A stretch of 62,370 bases of DNA from Ciborinia camelliae (lineage: Eukaryota > Ascomycota > Leotiomycetes > Helotiales > Sclerotiniaceae): the NCBI GenBank assembly GCA_025890175.1, contig JANPYM010000001.1:4777948-4840317 (forward strand), written 5' to 3'. The stretch's first letter is position 1; every line of letters starts with the position of its first letter. A program made the translations under genes and the position numbers. The notes beneath the pieces are model-generated. The model was not told the DNA's origin. It made no database searches and saw only the letters and a program-made list of their open reading frames with translations. This document shows positions 1 to 11,606 of this stretch, piece after piece.

Positions 1-911
1 GGGAAGTGAATCCAGTGAATGCTCCCGATCTCAAGAGTCATAGATAGTAGGTAGGTGGCTGGAGATGGAAATGTAAAGTTCAAATATAATAATTATCACG
101 ATGGTAGAGTTTGATACCTAGTACCATTCACTACCATTCCTTCGTAACATAGGTATCGGTATCGGTATGAATATGAGAATGAGTATGAGTATCCATAAAG
201 AAGTAGATGTAGATATTCATGCAAATCAATCAATCAATCAATCAATACCTAAAATAGAAAAGAAGAGAAGTGAAGAGAAGAGAAGGGAATCAGTTCATAG
301 ATCCATAAGATAGATTGATACCACCGGCTGTATCTACTAGTTGGTAAGGTATGGTTACAACGGAGTATAAATGTCCATACCACACCACACATCAAATTGT
401 TTGCGGGGTAATGGAGCTGCTAACCCCGAGGTTTCCCGACGTCTCACTGCTGTATGGAGGTTAGTAGGATGGCTATGCACGGCCAATCCCGCTTTTTGCG
501 ATGACCGTATGGGGTACCTAAGGTAGTGAGGTGGGGAGCTCCTTGCTGGTGTTTACGCCTTAGGCATTTATAAACAATGCTTGGGGGCGGGTGAACGCTT
601 ACCCGAGGTTTCCCATTGGGCTCTCCAGGACATTCCAGGTAGGTTCGGTAGGGAGATGGCCATAATGACTACCCCAGAGTTTCATTATTGTAAACGCAAA
701 TAAAGATCCAAAAAGGTTTGAATGATGAATTGTTAACATGCTATCTATTTACAAATTGAAAAGTAACTCCATTGATAACCTTCTGTGTAATCTCCCTTCT
801 CACTCCCCATTCCAACTCCCCCCCAACTCCCACAAATCCCACCTCCCCCTCCCTCCTATTCCTTGAGACCATCTCTTTCGTTTATGGTATTCCTCTCCCA
901 TATCGTAGAAA
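1..911. other. Intergenic region downstream of listerin
   Basis: No convincing coding region is seen. The stretch holds a short (AATC)n run near 227-246. A more GC-rich part at about 405-650 contains the 14-mer ccccgaggtttccc near 425 and a near-copy (acccgaggtttccc) near 602. The short ORFs here lack homology-like features and overlap the tail of the neighbouring gene. The listerin 3' UTR should lie just below 912. Confidence 0.5.
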
Positions 912-3900
912 TCAACGACCATAATTGAAAGCACAGCGACACAAAGGACACGTGCTCTGATTACTGCTCGCAAACCATTTGAACAAACAACTTCCGTGAA
1001 ACAAGTTCTTGCAAGTTCCACACCTCTTGTCCGGTGTTTTCTTGTCGCTCGATATGATACTGTAGCAAATGGCGCATTCAGTGTGTCCCTTGAGACTGCC
1101 CTCGACGTTACGACGGAAGGTGGTCAATCCATCGATCAAGCTGCCGTTGGAGAATGTGATGGCGCCTTGCACGATGAGTAGCCAACTTCTCCATTTTCTC
1201 TCTGGGACGGCAACACGGTTTAGACCCTCAACTTTAACATTGTAAAATGGATAGTTGAGTGGGAACCGGATGGCGATTTGAATATTGGTTTCATCAACTT
1301 CGTAGCTAGCAGAGACGGAGCGTGCCCCCTTTGACGCTTTGATTTCGAGCTCTTTCTCGCCCCCCTCTTTTGCCTCCTTTGAAGCTGCCCATTCTTCGAT
1401 TTCATCGACCTTGTCCGAGATCAAAAGTGGAGTAAAATATTTCTCCGTCCATGTCTCGACTGCTTGACGGGTCTGCTTGGATTGGCAGTCAGAGAACCAG
1501 TTCTTGGCAAGATCACCAGTGTGTTTGAGACATAGATGATAAAGATGAACAAGAAGCCATTGCAAGTTCCGCTCGTTTGGTTCAGCGTCAGCCAATGTTG
1601 TATCATACGAGCGAATAAATGATTCATCAAAATGTGCTTTCTCGAGATTGAGAGGTTTACCATTTGAATGGCCTAAAACATCGAAGAGAAAAGTCAAGAA
1701 TGATCCGATGCAATTTTCTGACTGTAGGTGATTGCAATAGTCTTTACGAACTTTCCATGATGCAGTGCTAAATGAGTCATAAACTAAATGCCACGAAAGC
1801 AAATAGCAACGGATTGAAGGAGGAAATTCTGCAAGGTCTTCGTCATCAAAGTTGTGGATGGATGGTGCGTCCAGGAGAAGAGACAATAACTCTTCTGGCA
1901 ATTGGGCGTCTGTATGCTGATTAGTATGGAATATTTCAGGACACAAAGGAGAATAATATGGGAAGCTACATACCTTTTTTTTCTAGAAGGGTATTGACTG
2001 AGATTTCCTCTTGCTCTGCAGGAATGGCTCGATGAAGAACGTCAAATGCTGCCGATTGGACCATTCTATTTTCTGAAGCTACCAGAGGGTAGAACTCGGA
2101 GACATCTTTAATGTGACTTGAAGGTATTTTGACGACCAGTCGCGATAAAATGTTGTCAACAAACTCATGTGGCTGTGTTGGTTTGAATCTGGGTAGCTTC
2201 ACGAGTTTGATAAAAGAATGAGATGCAGTTTCTCCATATTGACTTAACGCATCCTCAAGGTCGTCATTGGCATCTTGTAAGCTTCGTAAATTTGAGAAAA
2301 GTTTTAAAGACATCCCCATCATAGAGAGCTTTTCTTCATGGTGTTCTTCGCTTTCCGCTGTTTCCCAGATTTTGATGCAGAACTCAAGTGTTCTTTCCCA
2401 ATAAGATCCATAAACCGACTTGATCGCTGGCAGCAATCTTTGCAGGGCATGACAAGCTTCAGAAGAGAGCTGATGGTTGGTGGTTGCAATTTCTGGGGTC
2501 CATGAAAGAATTTGCTTCACTGCAAACACCAATCGGTTCTGTGCGACAGGAAAGTCATCATCATCATCATATACGGATAAAGTTGCGTTCAAAAGAACAA
2601 GTAAGCCAAGGGTTTTTTCGGATTGAGCTGTGGCACCCGCAATATCACTAATGATACGATTGCAAAAATTGCTGACAAGCTGGCTGGTACAAAGAGTTTC
2701 GCGAAGCCCTGTCAAGATGGCAACAGCCCCAAGAATGTTCGGTGTAGAGGGCTTAAGGATTTCCAGTTTGGAAATCCATTCCTCACTTCCTGAGGCTTGC
2801 CACCCATGTTGTTCAACAATTTTGGGTAATAGATGGCTCAATACACGAGCAGAGTAGAAAGAAGTAGATGTGTTGCCGCGAGAAGAGTTTATAAGTTTCA
2901 TAACAAGGGTAAGAACAACACCCGAAAAATCAAGCGGTGAACCTGACTCAAATCCCTCTCGCCAGGCTTTCGAGTGGAGCAGGACGAAGGGCAATGACTC
3001 TTGATATATCCTATCCGTAAATTCTCGAACACGAGAAATAGCCCATTCGGATGGTAACGCGAAAAGTTTGTTGATCTCTAACAAGTCCAGTTGATCGTTC
3101 GCTAGTTCAACAGTCAAGCACATAAGATATATGATTTCTACCAAGGCATCTTTCGATAGGCGATCAGGATGATCTCGAATCAAATGTGCCGAATACATTG
3201 CCATTCTCAGAGCTGTGGAATAACCATCCAGGTCTCTGCTAGGTCGAGGAATGCCAATGTCTTCTTGTGTACGGACCAAGAACACAGCTCCAGCAAATGG
3301 TCTCATCACTCCCAAAGTAGAATTTGGCGCTTGATTCAACATAGGAGCTAAGGCTTGAGACCATTTTGTGACATCGGGGAAAAGCTCGGGATGAAGCGAA
3401 TTGTCATCTGAGGCAGCGATGACTGCTTCTGCCTGTTGGACAAGCGTATCGATACTAGAAATTAATGTCAGCCATTGCTTGTCGGGCATTTAAAAATTAC
3501 AGCAGGGGATAATACTCACGTCAATGATTGAGGACTTGCATTTTCCAAGTTTTCTTTGAGTATATGAACGACAGAAGAAGTGGTAACATCACTTTCGCTG
3601 TCTAAAGAATCGACCGTCGATCGTAAATTCATAGCCCGCTTAGCAAGAGGAGAATCTAATAGCTCTGTCAATGCCAAAAGCTTCGTGATCAGATCGATAT
3701 GCGCAACTCCTTCTCTGGTAACTTCAGGTAGTCTTTTAGATAGTAATTCAAGTGCTTGAAAAACGAGGTTTATGCTAGGATTAGAAGGACTTAATGCAGA
3801 CGTTAGGTTTTGTAGCAACAATCTTTCCGTTGATTTAGAGAATCCCTTGAAAAGTACTGCCGCCTCAAATAGGGGCCATCCTTCGTTGTTGCCTTTTACT

Positions 3901-5968
3901 AGCTCGGATGAAGTTTCAAACAGATAATCTTGGAGAGCCTGGTCGTCACAAACTAAACCGGCAACATCGTTAAGAGATATTAGTGCTGTAATGGCCTTTT
4001 GTCGCTGTAAGTCCTTGGGGCCGGATAATAGACCATCGACAGCTGCCTGCCAGGTGCTCTTGTAAGTACTCTGCTGTCCGGGGATTGAACGAAATTGGTC
4101 TAAAGCTGAGATCAAATATGGAGATGATGGAGACGAAACCAACTTGGGAAGATGGGTTTCCATAAATGATTTTATCGCCCCCAAGGTTGAGGGAGAAGCA
4201 TCTAGTAGCTGCGGAGACGATTTTAGCGCGGCTTCCAATACTGCCCCAGCTGAGTATGGTTTCCCATTCCTATTAATAATTACTTGAAGGGTACTATCAA
4301 TAATACTGCTCGATGGTTGAACAAGTGGGTTTTGATTGGCCGTCAAGTCTTTTGAACTGAAAATGTCGGACAAAAGAGAGAACCATCGCTGACCTTCGGC
4401 GATGACCGCATCTTGGGATGATGAATAGTCTTTAGATTGCTCTGGCATTGATGTTTGGATCCTTACAATAAATTCTTGAGCAAGCTTTCGCCATTCTTCA
4501 TTGAGAGATTGTTGGAAACTGGACTTCTTTCCTAGAGTATAGATGAAAGAAGATATAGTTGAAGACGGAGTATTGCTTCTGATTAGCCACTCGGGAGTAC
4601 TCGAAGAGGGATGAAGGTAACATTCAAACATAGGATACGTGGATTTCTCTATGACCTCCGTTTGTTGGGAACTCGATAGGTTTTCAATACAGATATTAGA
4701 TGTCTCTCCATAGGCAAGCCATGCTTCAGAAGCGTTGGCCTTATTCTCCTCTCTTTGATTGATGCTCTTGCGGAATGCATCCAGAAACTCCAAGATAGAA
4801 TCGGGTTCTTGGGGCAGAACAGCTATTGGCAAAATCGCCACTAGAGCTCGCAATGTTTGCCAATAAGTAGGGGAAGATCCTTGTGAGCCTTTCCGAATGA
4901 AAGATTTTAAGTCATCTGTAGCGGAATGTTTGCCCTTATATGCGGAGGTCCATACTTCTGGAAATTGTTTCGTTAATTGCCGTAAAGTCTGCAATAGTTC
5001 CAAAGCCGATGTTGATTGAGATGATCTCAGTGCCTTGGAGATGAAAGCACGACTGATAGTTTCAAGGTTGTTTTCAACCAGTTGAGTTTGCTTCTCAAGG
5101 CAAAGCATCAGTAACTTATCGGTACTTTTTCTGGCAGAAGCATCTTCACATGAAGCCAAAGTCCATAGTTTCTTATTGCTGAAAATAACCTTTTCGTATC
5201 TGTCCTGGTGCTTCATAATATCATCATTGCTTAGCTTCGCTAGCAAATTGACAAGAAGAGACACACTCGCACTGTTCACTCGGAAGTACTTTTCATTTGA
5301 ATCTTCTGTTGGAACGGATCTTTCATCACTTAAGGTATGAGAAGTCTCGTTCAAGGCTTCTTCGGCATAGTCGAGGATCTCATTCTGACAGCGCTTCCAG
5401 AACAGTTTCATTTTAGCATCCGTATCAAGGAAAGATGAAAGGCCATCAATCGCAGATCGCGCCACTGCCCGGTCTCTATCATATGTTCCAGCCAGCCAGC
5501 TTCCCACAACCTTTGGTATATATTTTTCCATTCTTTTCCGGGCCGATTTCAAAAGCTCATACTGTATGCTGTGAGATAACTCTCGAACCCGACGTGAATT
5601 ATCTATAGCGACCCGAGGGTAGACATTAACCTGTATGGTATGTTTAGAAGGTGCGTATTACAATTCTCCAGTGTGCATCTTACCCAAGCTTCTAGAATTG
5701 CCTCCTCCACGCCTCCTTGTTCGTTTGGTTGGTTTTGAATAAATGTTCGCAGATCCTCTAAAGCTTTCGATTTGGTTGTTCCATCTTTCTTCGAAAGATT
5801 CTTGAATGATACAATGACATTAGCATCGGCAATGGAAGAGAGGTTTGGTGGTTCCGTAAGGTATGATAGTCTAGTAGATGCTGTAGTAAATCCAAAGCCA
5901 AAACCCGCACCCGAGGCAGTGGCAGCACGAGTGCTAGAAGCTTGCGATGTAAATTGTCGCTTTCCCAT
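912..5968 (-). CDS. ltn1: Listerin, RING E3 ubiquitin ligase of ribosome quality control
   Basis: Four exons on the minus strand: 5684-5968, 3520-5630, 1974-3454 and 912-1909, giving 1624 aa. The introns (5631-5683, 3455-3519, 1910-1973) have GT-AG ends and keep phase. The start is the ATG at 5968 (MGKRQFTSQ), which matches the conserved listerin N-terminus; the codon further upstream at 5989 is only TTG. The long middle is HEAT/ARM-like helical repeat. A conserved early block reads VVGSWLAGTYD. The last ~50 residues form a RING of C-x2-C...C-x2-C-x4-H-x2-C...C-x2-C type (ECAICY, CGTCKNLFHGSC, CPLC), which in this family lies at the extreme C-terminus. Listerin ubiquitinates nascent chains stalled on 60S subunits together with the RQC complex. 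Size and architecture match Ltn1/Rkr1. The gene is intact. Confidence 0.95.
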
Positions 5969-7534
5969 TGTACCCAGATGTTTTGACAAATATAAGATAT
6001 GTTTGTGTGTTTGCGACTTGGGGGGTTGCCAGCTTATATAGGGAATATTAATATATCAATGATTTAGTGGAGAAAATTCCAATGTTCTAACAATGACGGA
6101 ATTATCGGAATCTTGTCAGTCCAGATGAATATTACCCAATCATGCTGCTGAACCAATCCCACTTGTACTTTAGCCCCGCTGACTATTTGATAGTCTAACC
6201 GTGATTATCCCACCGACCTTGATTTCACACAACTCAATTAATTCTGCCGGCATATTTATTTCCATAGTTGGAAGGCGGTCAGAACAATATTTGCGATTGA
6301 GCATTCACTAGTTCACTAGGTACACCACTAGGTACACCACATTCAAGGTAATCTAGCGTGATTACATAAGAACCGACATTGACTGTGATATTATTGTGAT
6401 GGTCCGTGCTCTCTCCATTATCCAATCAAAATATCGAAAGCTCTGAAAGTCGGTCATGTAAGCACCAGACTACCACCGGTACGGCCGGGGTCGGATTTCT
6501 AGATCGCCAACAAACTTATAGAAAGCTCAAAAGTCACCGCCAAGGCATGTAAGCACCAGACTACCACCGGTACGGCCGGGTCGGATTTCTAGATCGCCAA
6601 CAAACTTATAGAAAGCTCAAAAGTCACCGCCAAGTTCATCTATGAACGAAGCGTCTCATGGCATTTCTACACGTAGGTACTGCGCAGTCAGAAGCCATAT
6701 ACGTACAGAAATCGTATTTGATAATTTGGACTGTTCGATTTCAAGCGATGGAGCCTTGCTAGTCTAGGTCAGACTGCCAATGGTATTTTAGATGGAGCTG
6801 TTGTTTTGTCGGAGAGGGGAGTGGTGTTGGGATAGGAAGGGTTGTTGTTTCTAGGAAGTGTTGTCTATGCCGATGTTCAAAATCGGTTGTCCGCGAAGAG
6901 GTTTATATTGTCAGGTTGAGCCAGAGGTAGGGGCATGAAATATATGGATTTTGAAACCCTTTGAACTGAAGACCTGGTCATCACGTGGAGGATGAAATTG
7001 AAGAACTTGACTCCTGATCTTCCTGTATGATTAGTATCCTAAACAGGACGTTTAATGATATTAGGTCACCCAGTAGTGACTTTCTAGTAGCAAAAGACAA
7101 CGCATGAAAACGTTTGGTCTGAGATGGCACTTGCCAATTACATCCAGAGAATACGCCAAGTCTCTATGATAGATACATGACTGACGCTTGAACGTTGTTG
7201 CCCAATTTATACAACCAAGTAAATGCACCTTCTATTTCGAGCAATTTCATCGAGTGAGTCTATCTACTTTCTCATTCCTCTCTGCGTCTTTTCTCATGAA
7301 AATTTACATCCCATCACTTCAGATAGGTAGTCACTTCATTCGTTACAAACTTGGCATATTTACCACTCGCTAGCGAATTACATTCGTTAAAGCTACTTTT
7401 GACATAGGTACGGCTCACTTGTTCAATATATATTATTCTCTTGCTAATGGGTTGTTGTTGGCAGACTCTAGGAACTATTTTCGTTAATCTTCAGACTTCG
7501 TGCCAATTATCTTCATCAGTTCGAAACCAAGACC
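5969..7534. other. Intergenic region with a 90-bp tandem duplication
   Basis: This is the shared upstream region of listerin (leftward) and the 384-aa gene at 7535 (rightward), so it should hold two divergent promoters. Apart from the tandem duplication at 6455-6634, nothing codes convincingly. Confidence 0.6.
6455..6634. repeat. Near-perfect tandem duplication, ~90-bp unit, two copies
   Basis: The segment 6455-6544 (starting catgtaagcaccag, ending caccgccaag) is repeated at 6546-6634. The only differences I see are one extra G in the first copy (ccgggg versus ccggg) and a single base between the units. Such identity implies a recent duplication. It lies in the divergent promoter region about 490 bp upstream of the listerin ATG. 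Confidence 0.95.
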
Positions 7535-8689
7535 ATGGCATCCAGTTACCCCACTCCAAAATCACCGACACCTTGGCCGAATCGTATTCAGAACACTCGT
7601 GATATTATAACTCCTGGGGGCAATAGGAAAGGTAGCATAGCTTCTATTACAAGTTTCGAAACCGTTGTCACTATACACGATGAACCACTCACCGGAAGGA
7701 CAGAACCGCCCCCAAAAGAAAGCTTGCCCACCAAGGAGCTTAACTCTCCCGTAAGGAGAAGAAAGATTAGGCAAAAGTCAACTCTTCTATCCATCTGGAA
7801 ATGCGGCATGGAAGACTGTAAAGGAACCACATTTCAGATCGATTCTCCCATAAATGGTTGTGATAAGAGGCTGGAAAGGTTCCGTAGATTCATAACTAAG
7901 CAGGTTGATGACAAACATGTTAATGATAGCGAAATCAAGAACGGTCCCAGATGGAAAGTTCTCAGTAGGACTCGTCAAATTTTGCAAATGTGCAAGAAAA
8001 TGGATAGAGAATGGGATGTTCTATTCGAGGTTCGGGTTGCCGAGGTTGACATTAAAAAAACTGACACCCAAGATGGTGAAATAAGATGGACATCGAACTT
8101 CTTCCTACCGAGATGGTGGGATCCAACAAAGCTTCACTCAAAGAAGAAGGGCATGAAGTTCATTGGTTTTCGACGTCGCTCTAGGGATATCGGTTGGAAA
8201 ATATTTGGGACTCTTGGAGCCTGGACCGGACATCTGTTGTGTAAATTGGAACCAGGGAGCAAGAATTGTAGTGCTGGATGTACTGAGAAAGCCTTCTTCA
8301 AGTTGGCCAACTTTAAAGATTTCAGGCTGGTGGCCAATGTTGAGAAGATGGTTCTTACAATGAAATGTCAATGTGAAAATAAAAGCTCGGTATCTGAGAC
8401 GTTGGAAGTATATCTGTATGAACGTACAAAAGGAATCCCGTCGCAGAAGAGTAAGAAAGATGCAGATGATGATCTTTTTATCGGCCAAATGACACAAACG
8501 ATGGATTATCAGCCGACAGATAAGACAAGTCCCAAAAGCGAGAGCCCTCCAGCGACCTGTGAAGAAGAAGCCGGGAAAGCGACCCCCAAGGCGGAAAGTG
8601 GAAATGGAACAAGAGCAACAAGCCCTCTGTCTCTCAAAGATGACAGAATTTCAAGGAAAGATTTTGGAACTCACGCGCGCAGTGCTTAG
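7535..8689 (+). CDS. Uncharacterised 384-aa basic protein
   Basis: Single-exon ORF from ATG (MASSYPTPKSPTPWP) to TAG. I recognise no family. The first ~80 residues are Pro/Ser/Thr-rich and basic, ending in a cluster RRRKIRQK. A central folded-looking part (about 85-305) is rich in Trp, Lys and Cys, with WKCGMEDCKG early and CKLEPGSKNCSAGC later. The last ~70 residues are acidic/Ser-rich and probably disordered. No signal peptide or membrane segment is visible. The paired cysteines could bind metal but do not match a zinc-finger spacing I know. The coding call rests on length and composition; function is unknown. Confidence 0.7.
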   Translation: MASSYPTPKSPTPWPNRIQNTRDIITPGGNRKGSIASITSFETVVTIHDEPLTGRTEPPPKESLPTKELNSPVRRRKIRQKSTLLSIWKCGMEDCKGTTFQIDSPINGCDKRLERFRRFITKQVDDKHVNDSEIKNGPRWKVLSRTRQILQMCKKMDREWDVLFEVRVAEVDIKKTDTQDGEIRWTSNFFLPRWWDPTKLHSKKKGMKFIGFRRRSRDIGWKIFGTLGAWTGHLLCKLEPGSKNCSAGCTEKAFFKLANFKDFRLVANVEKMVLTMKCQCENKSSVSETLEVYLYERTKGIPSQKSKKDADDDLFIGQMTQTMDYQPTDKTSPKSESPPATCEEEAGKATPKAESGNGTRATSPLSLKDDRISRKDFGTHARSA

Positions 8690-9693
8690 ATAGCATGAGT
8701 TGGAATTGGATAATAGCGGGTTTCAATGTATTTAGCCTTAGCTAAAACATAACACAGCGTCTTTCATGATTCATATCTTCCCTCTTATAATATTTTGCTG
8801 CTGATGATAAGGTATACATACTAAGTTGCTTGGCCACTTACTTGTATAGTGTGTAATGAATGACTACGAGATGACAGTATTGTAATCTATAGAGGTGTTT
8901 GACAAATATCTTAAGGTAAAGGGGAAGAGTGAGATGATTTTACATTATTACTTATGTGGAGGTAAGTAGCTAATATAAGTTTGGCATTCCGAGGGTTTAT
9001 ATTTGGTTTCTCGTCATATTATCATCTTTTGGTGAAGATTTTATGTGAAGGTAATTAGTTCTTTTCTAGACTGGTAAGTGTATTAGCCTTCCTGGTGTGA
9101 GAGATTTTTTGAAATGGTGATGGACAGGATGTTTTGTTGATTGATTGCTGCACTGAAAGATACCATGAGAGAAGAATCAAAACGAAAGTAAACTCCTCTA
9201 TCATTCACGTAGAATCATAACTCTTCAAAAACGAAAATTAACTTTCCGTCTGTACTTGCGCCACGTGACATAGTCTGTTTGCCATCCGCTAATACTTGGT
9301 CCGCTAATACTTGGTCCGCTAATACTTGGGGAAAGAACAACCAACTCACTCACACCTCACCATTGCTACCCGAGAAGAACGCCCACAGAAAGAGAGATTG
9401 GTCTTATGGAACTCCAATGGTAAGTCACTCTCTCCCTAGATTAATAAATTGATGCCAGGCTGCAGCGGGTAAGTTTACCTTCAAGGTCCCGAGTAACAAT
9501 TTCATTCATTTGCCTCACAATCAATGTAAGATCTTATGATTCACACATATGGATGGCACTTTATTCTTGATAAAATTGAATTATATTATCATAACCAGCT
9601 GAGCTCACTTCATCTAATCATTCACCTACCTACCCACGTAACTCCAGGGCTATCTTAACTATCGTAGAAAGTAACACCTCTCACATAACGCAT
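8690..9693. other. Intergenic region
   Basis: No gene is seen. It contains a 15-bp triplicate at 9286-9330. A splice-like ATG...gtaagt near 9412-9424 might be a leader exon of the next gene. Confidence 0.5.
9286..9330. repeat. 15-bp tandem repeat, three copies
   Basis: The unit ccgctaatacttggt occurs three times head to tail (last base g in copy 3). It lies about 360 bp upstream of the next gene. Confidence 0.95.
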
Positions 9694-10325
9694 ATGGGAG
9701 TTCACATTCTCGGCATCATGGTAGATGAATATGCTACCATTGATCCTCTGTCAAACTGGCAAGATCTTGAAACATTGGTAAACCAATATCACGTATGTAT
9801 CTCCGAGTTTGGTAGGGTCTATCATGAATTAATTGAATCTGCCAGCGTCCTCCAAAATCCGACAGTCTTTCTGCAAGCCAGTCCGAAGCCTCTAATGGTG
9901 AAATTCTCGAGTCCATAGATCGACCTCCCAAGTTTATTTGCTGTCACAGAGACCTCTCCGTGAGCTTCGACAGTCGTTGGAATTCCTTCATGTATGCAAT
10001 GGCCCAAGGAAATATCCTCCATAAACCGCCACATGCCCATGCTCCCGAACGACTCAGATCTCTTATGCGCCAAACAGAATTCATAATTCGTGTCTCATCT
10101 CCTTACGTTGACATATTTCTAGTCCAGTCGTTGGATGAGTATGGTACCTTTGTGGAGATTGACCGACAAATTCATGAGGAAGATGCTGAGGAGCTACCAG
10201 AATGGCTTCGAGGAATCTTTGTTCCCGAGTTTGAGAGGGCATTGGAATGGACATGTAGGGATCACAGTAATCGTTTCAGATGTACTCCTTTTTTGAGGAA
10301 ATCGATGGGTTCATCTTGGTGGTAA
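9694..10325 (+). CDS. Uncharacterised 192-aa protein, two exons
   Basis: Two ORF fragments in different frames are joined by a good intron (gtatgt at 9793, ccag ending 9845, 53 nt). Exons 9694-9792 and 9846-10325 give 192 aa in one frame. The protein reads MGVHILGIMVDEYATID at the start; a second Met at 9718 is an alternative start. It continues with a conserved-looking globular part (DIFLVQSLDEYGTF, EELPEWLRGIFVPEFE) and ends GSSWW. There is no signal peptide, transmembrane helix or motif I recognise. It may have additional upstream exons around 9400-9690. Moderate confidence that it is a gene; function unknown. Confidence 0.55.
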
Positions 10326-11606
10326 TTACATTTGGTTTCAGGTTGGGAAAGGGAAATCAGATGAAAGGACTTCTGGTCGGTGGCGCATAATTTGAAGGAA
10401 CCATGGTGAAGCTCTAGGGAGTTGAATGCTTCTGTTTACATACCAAAATCTAAGGTCTCTCTACTCTCTGTTCTGATATGTTCTACTTCTATTTTTACTT
10501 TCAATTTCCTTGTTTCTTTCACCTTCTTGAACGCCCCGTTATTTCAATTGAATATCAAATAGCTGAGTAAAAGTAAAGAAAGCAATTTCGGTTCGAGAAC
10601 CAAAGAGAACACTAGGCATCCACTAGGTATAATCGGTGGTAATATCTTTTCTCTAACAGTGAGGCATTAAAAAAGGAAAGCTGATACCCAATGAAGAAGG
10701 CACGAGGGGCCGGTACCCAATGGAGAAGGCACAAGGAAGTGAGGGGTCGGATGGCTTTGATTTATCTTGTTATAACAGCAAGACAAGAGTGGAAGGCATC
10801 ACCAACAAAAAGAAGGGATGAAGACATCGGAATACCAATCACAGCCCGAGGTTATCAATCAAAGTCCGACCACTTCTTATATTCACTTATTGGTATACGA
10901 GCAGGCAAGTAATATATCGAGAAGCAGTCGATTCTTTACCAACTTCTATATCTCCGACCCACTCCGCCCACCATCCATCACTTAATATGAATAGTACCAA
11001 TAATAGAATAGGCACCTTTGTGGGTACCTGTACGTTTTGGGAACTGAAGGTCTTTTCATTCTACTGAGTCTTGCATGCTTTGGGCTTCAGGAACTTTGAG
11101 TTTAATGTCAATTTTCTGATCCTCAGAGTGATCAAAAAGTAGCTGGTTTCCTTTCAATCTGTTTACAACATTGCAGTTTACCTTCACTTGAAGTAATCAA
11201 GTTTTTAGATCTCATAAGCCCACTGCAGAAAGTTATCTAAAGGTCCAAGATAAAGAATTCCCCATGAGATATTCAATAGCTCGCTTCAGAATTAATATCT
11301 CCTGGATTCAAAAAACAAGGCACAGTGAGCAGAATATGGGGAAAGACGAAACATAGATAATTTTAGATCTCTTCCAACTGGCTCGACCCTGAATCTGGCG
11401 ACATACCATAGATTCACTGTCGAAGGCGGTGCAACTCTTTCGATCAAAGGTACATATTAAGCGATCTTACCCACATTATCTCACCTCCTCAGAGAGCCTT
11501 TCGCTTCCTCTCCTTTCTTCTTACAACCACCTGGGCACCGTCAATAATATCTCAACAACAACGACAACAACAACTATACAGAAACAACACTGGACAACCA
11601 AGCACA
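10326..11606. other. Intergenic region
   Basis: No credible gene. An imperfect direct repeat of about 27 bp (acccaatgaagaaggcacga / acccaatggagaaggcacaa) occurs near 10686-10735. The last ~100 bp are a CAACAA-rich leader of the gene at 11607, typical of fungal 5' UTRs. Confidence 0.5.

Noticed and set aside
405..650. Possible tRNA or other structured RNA
   Set aside because: No cloverleaf, no T-loop consensus and no terminator; only short stems could be drawn.
9400..9690. Upstream exons for the 192-aa gene
   Set aside because: An ATG followed by gtaagt exists near 9,412, but I found no acceptor that joins it in frame to the main exon convincingly.
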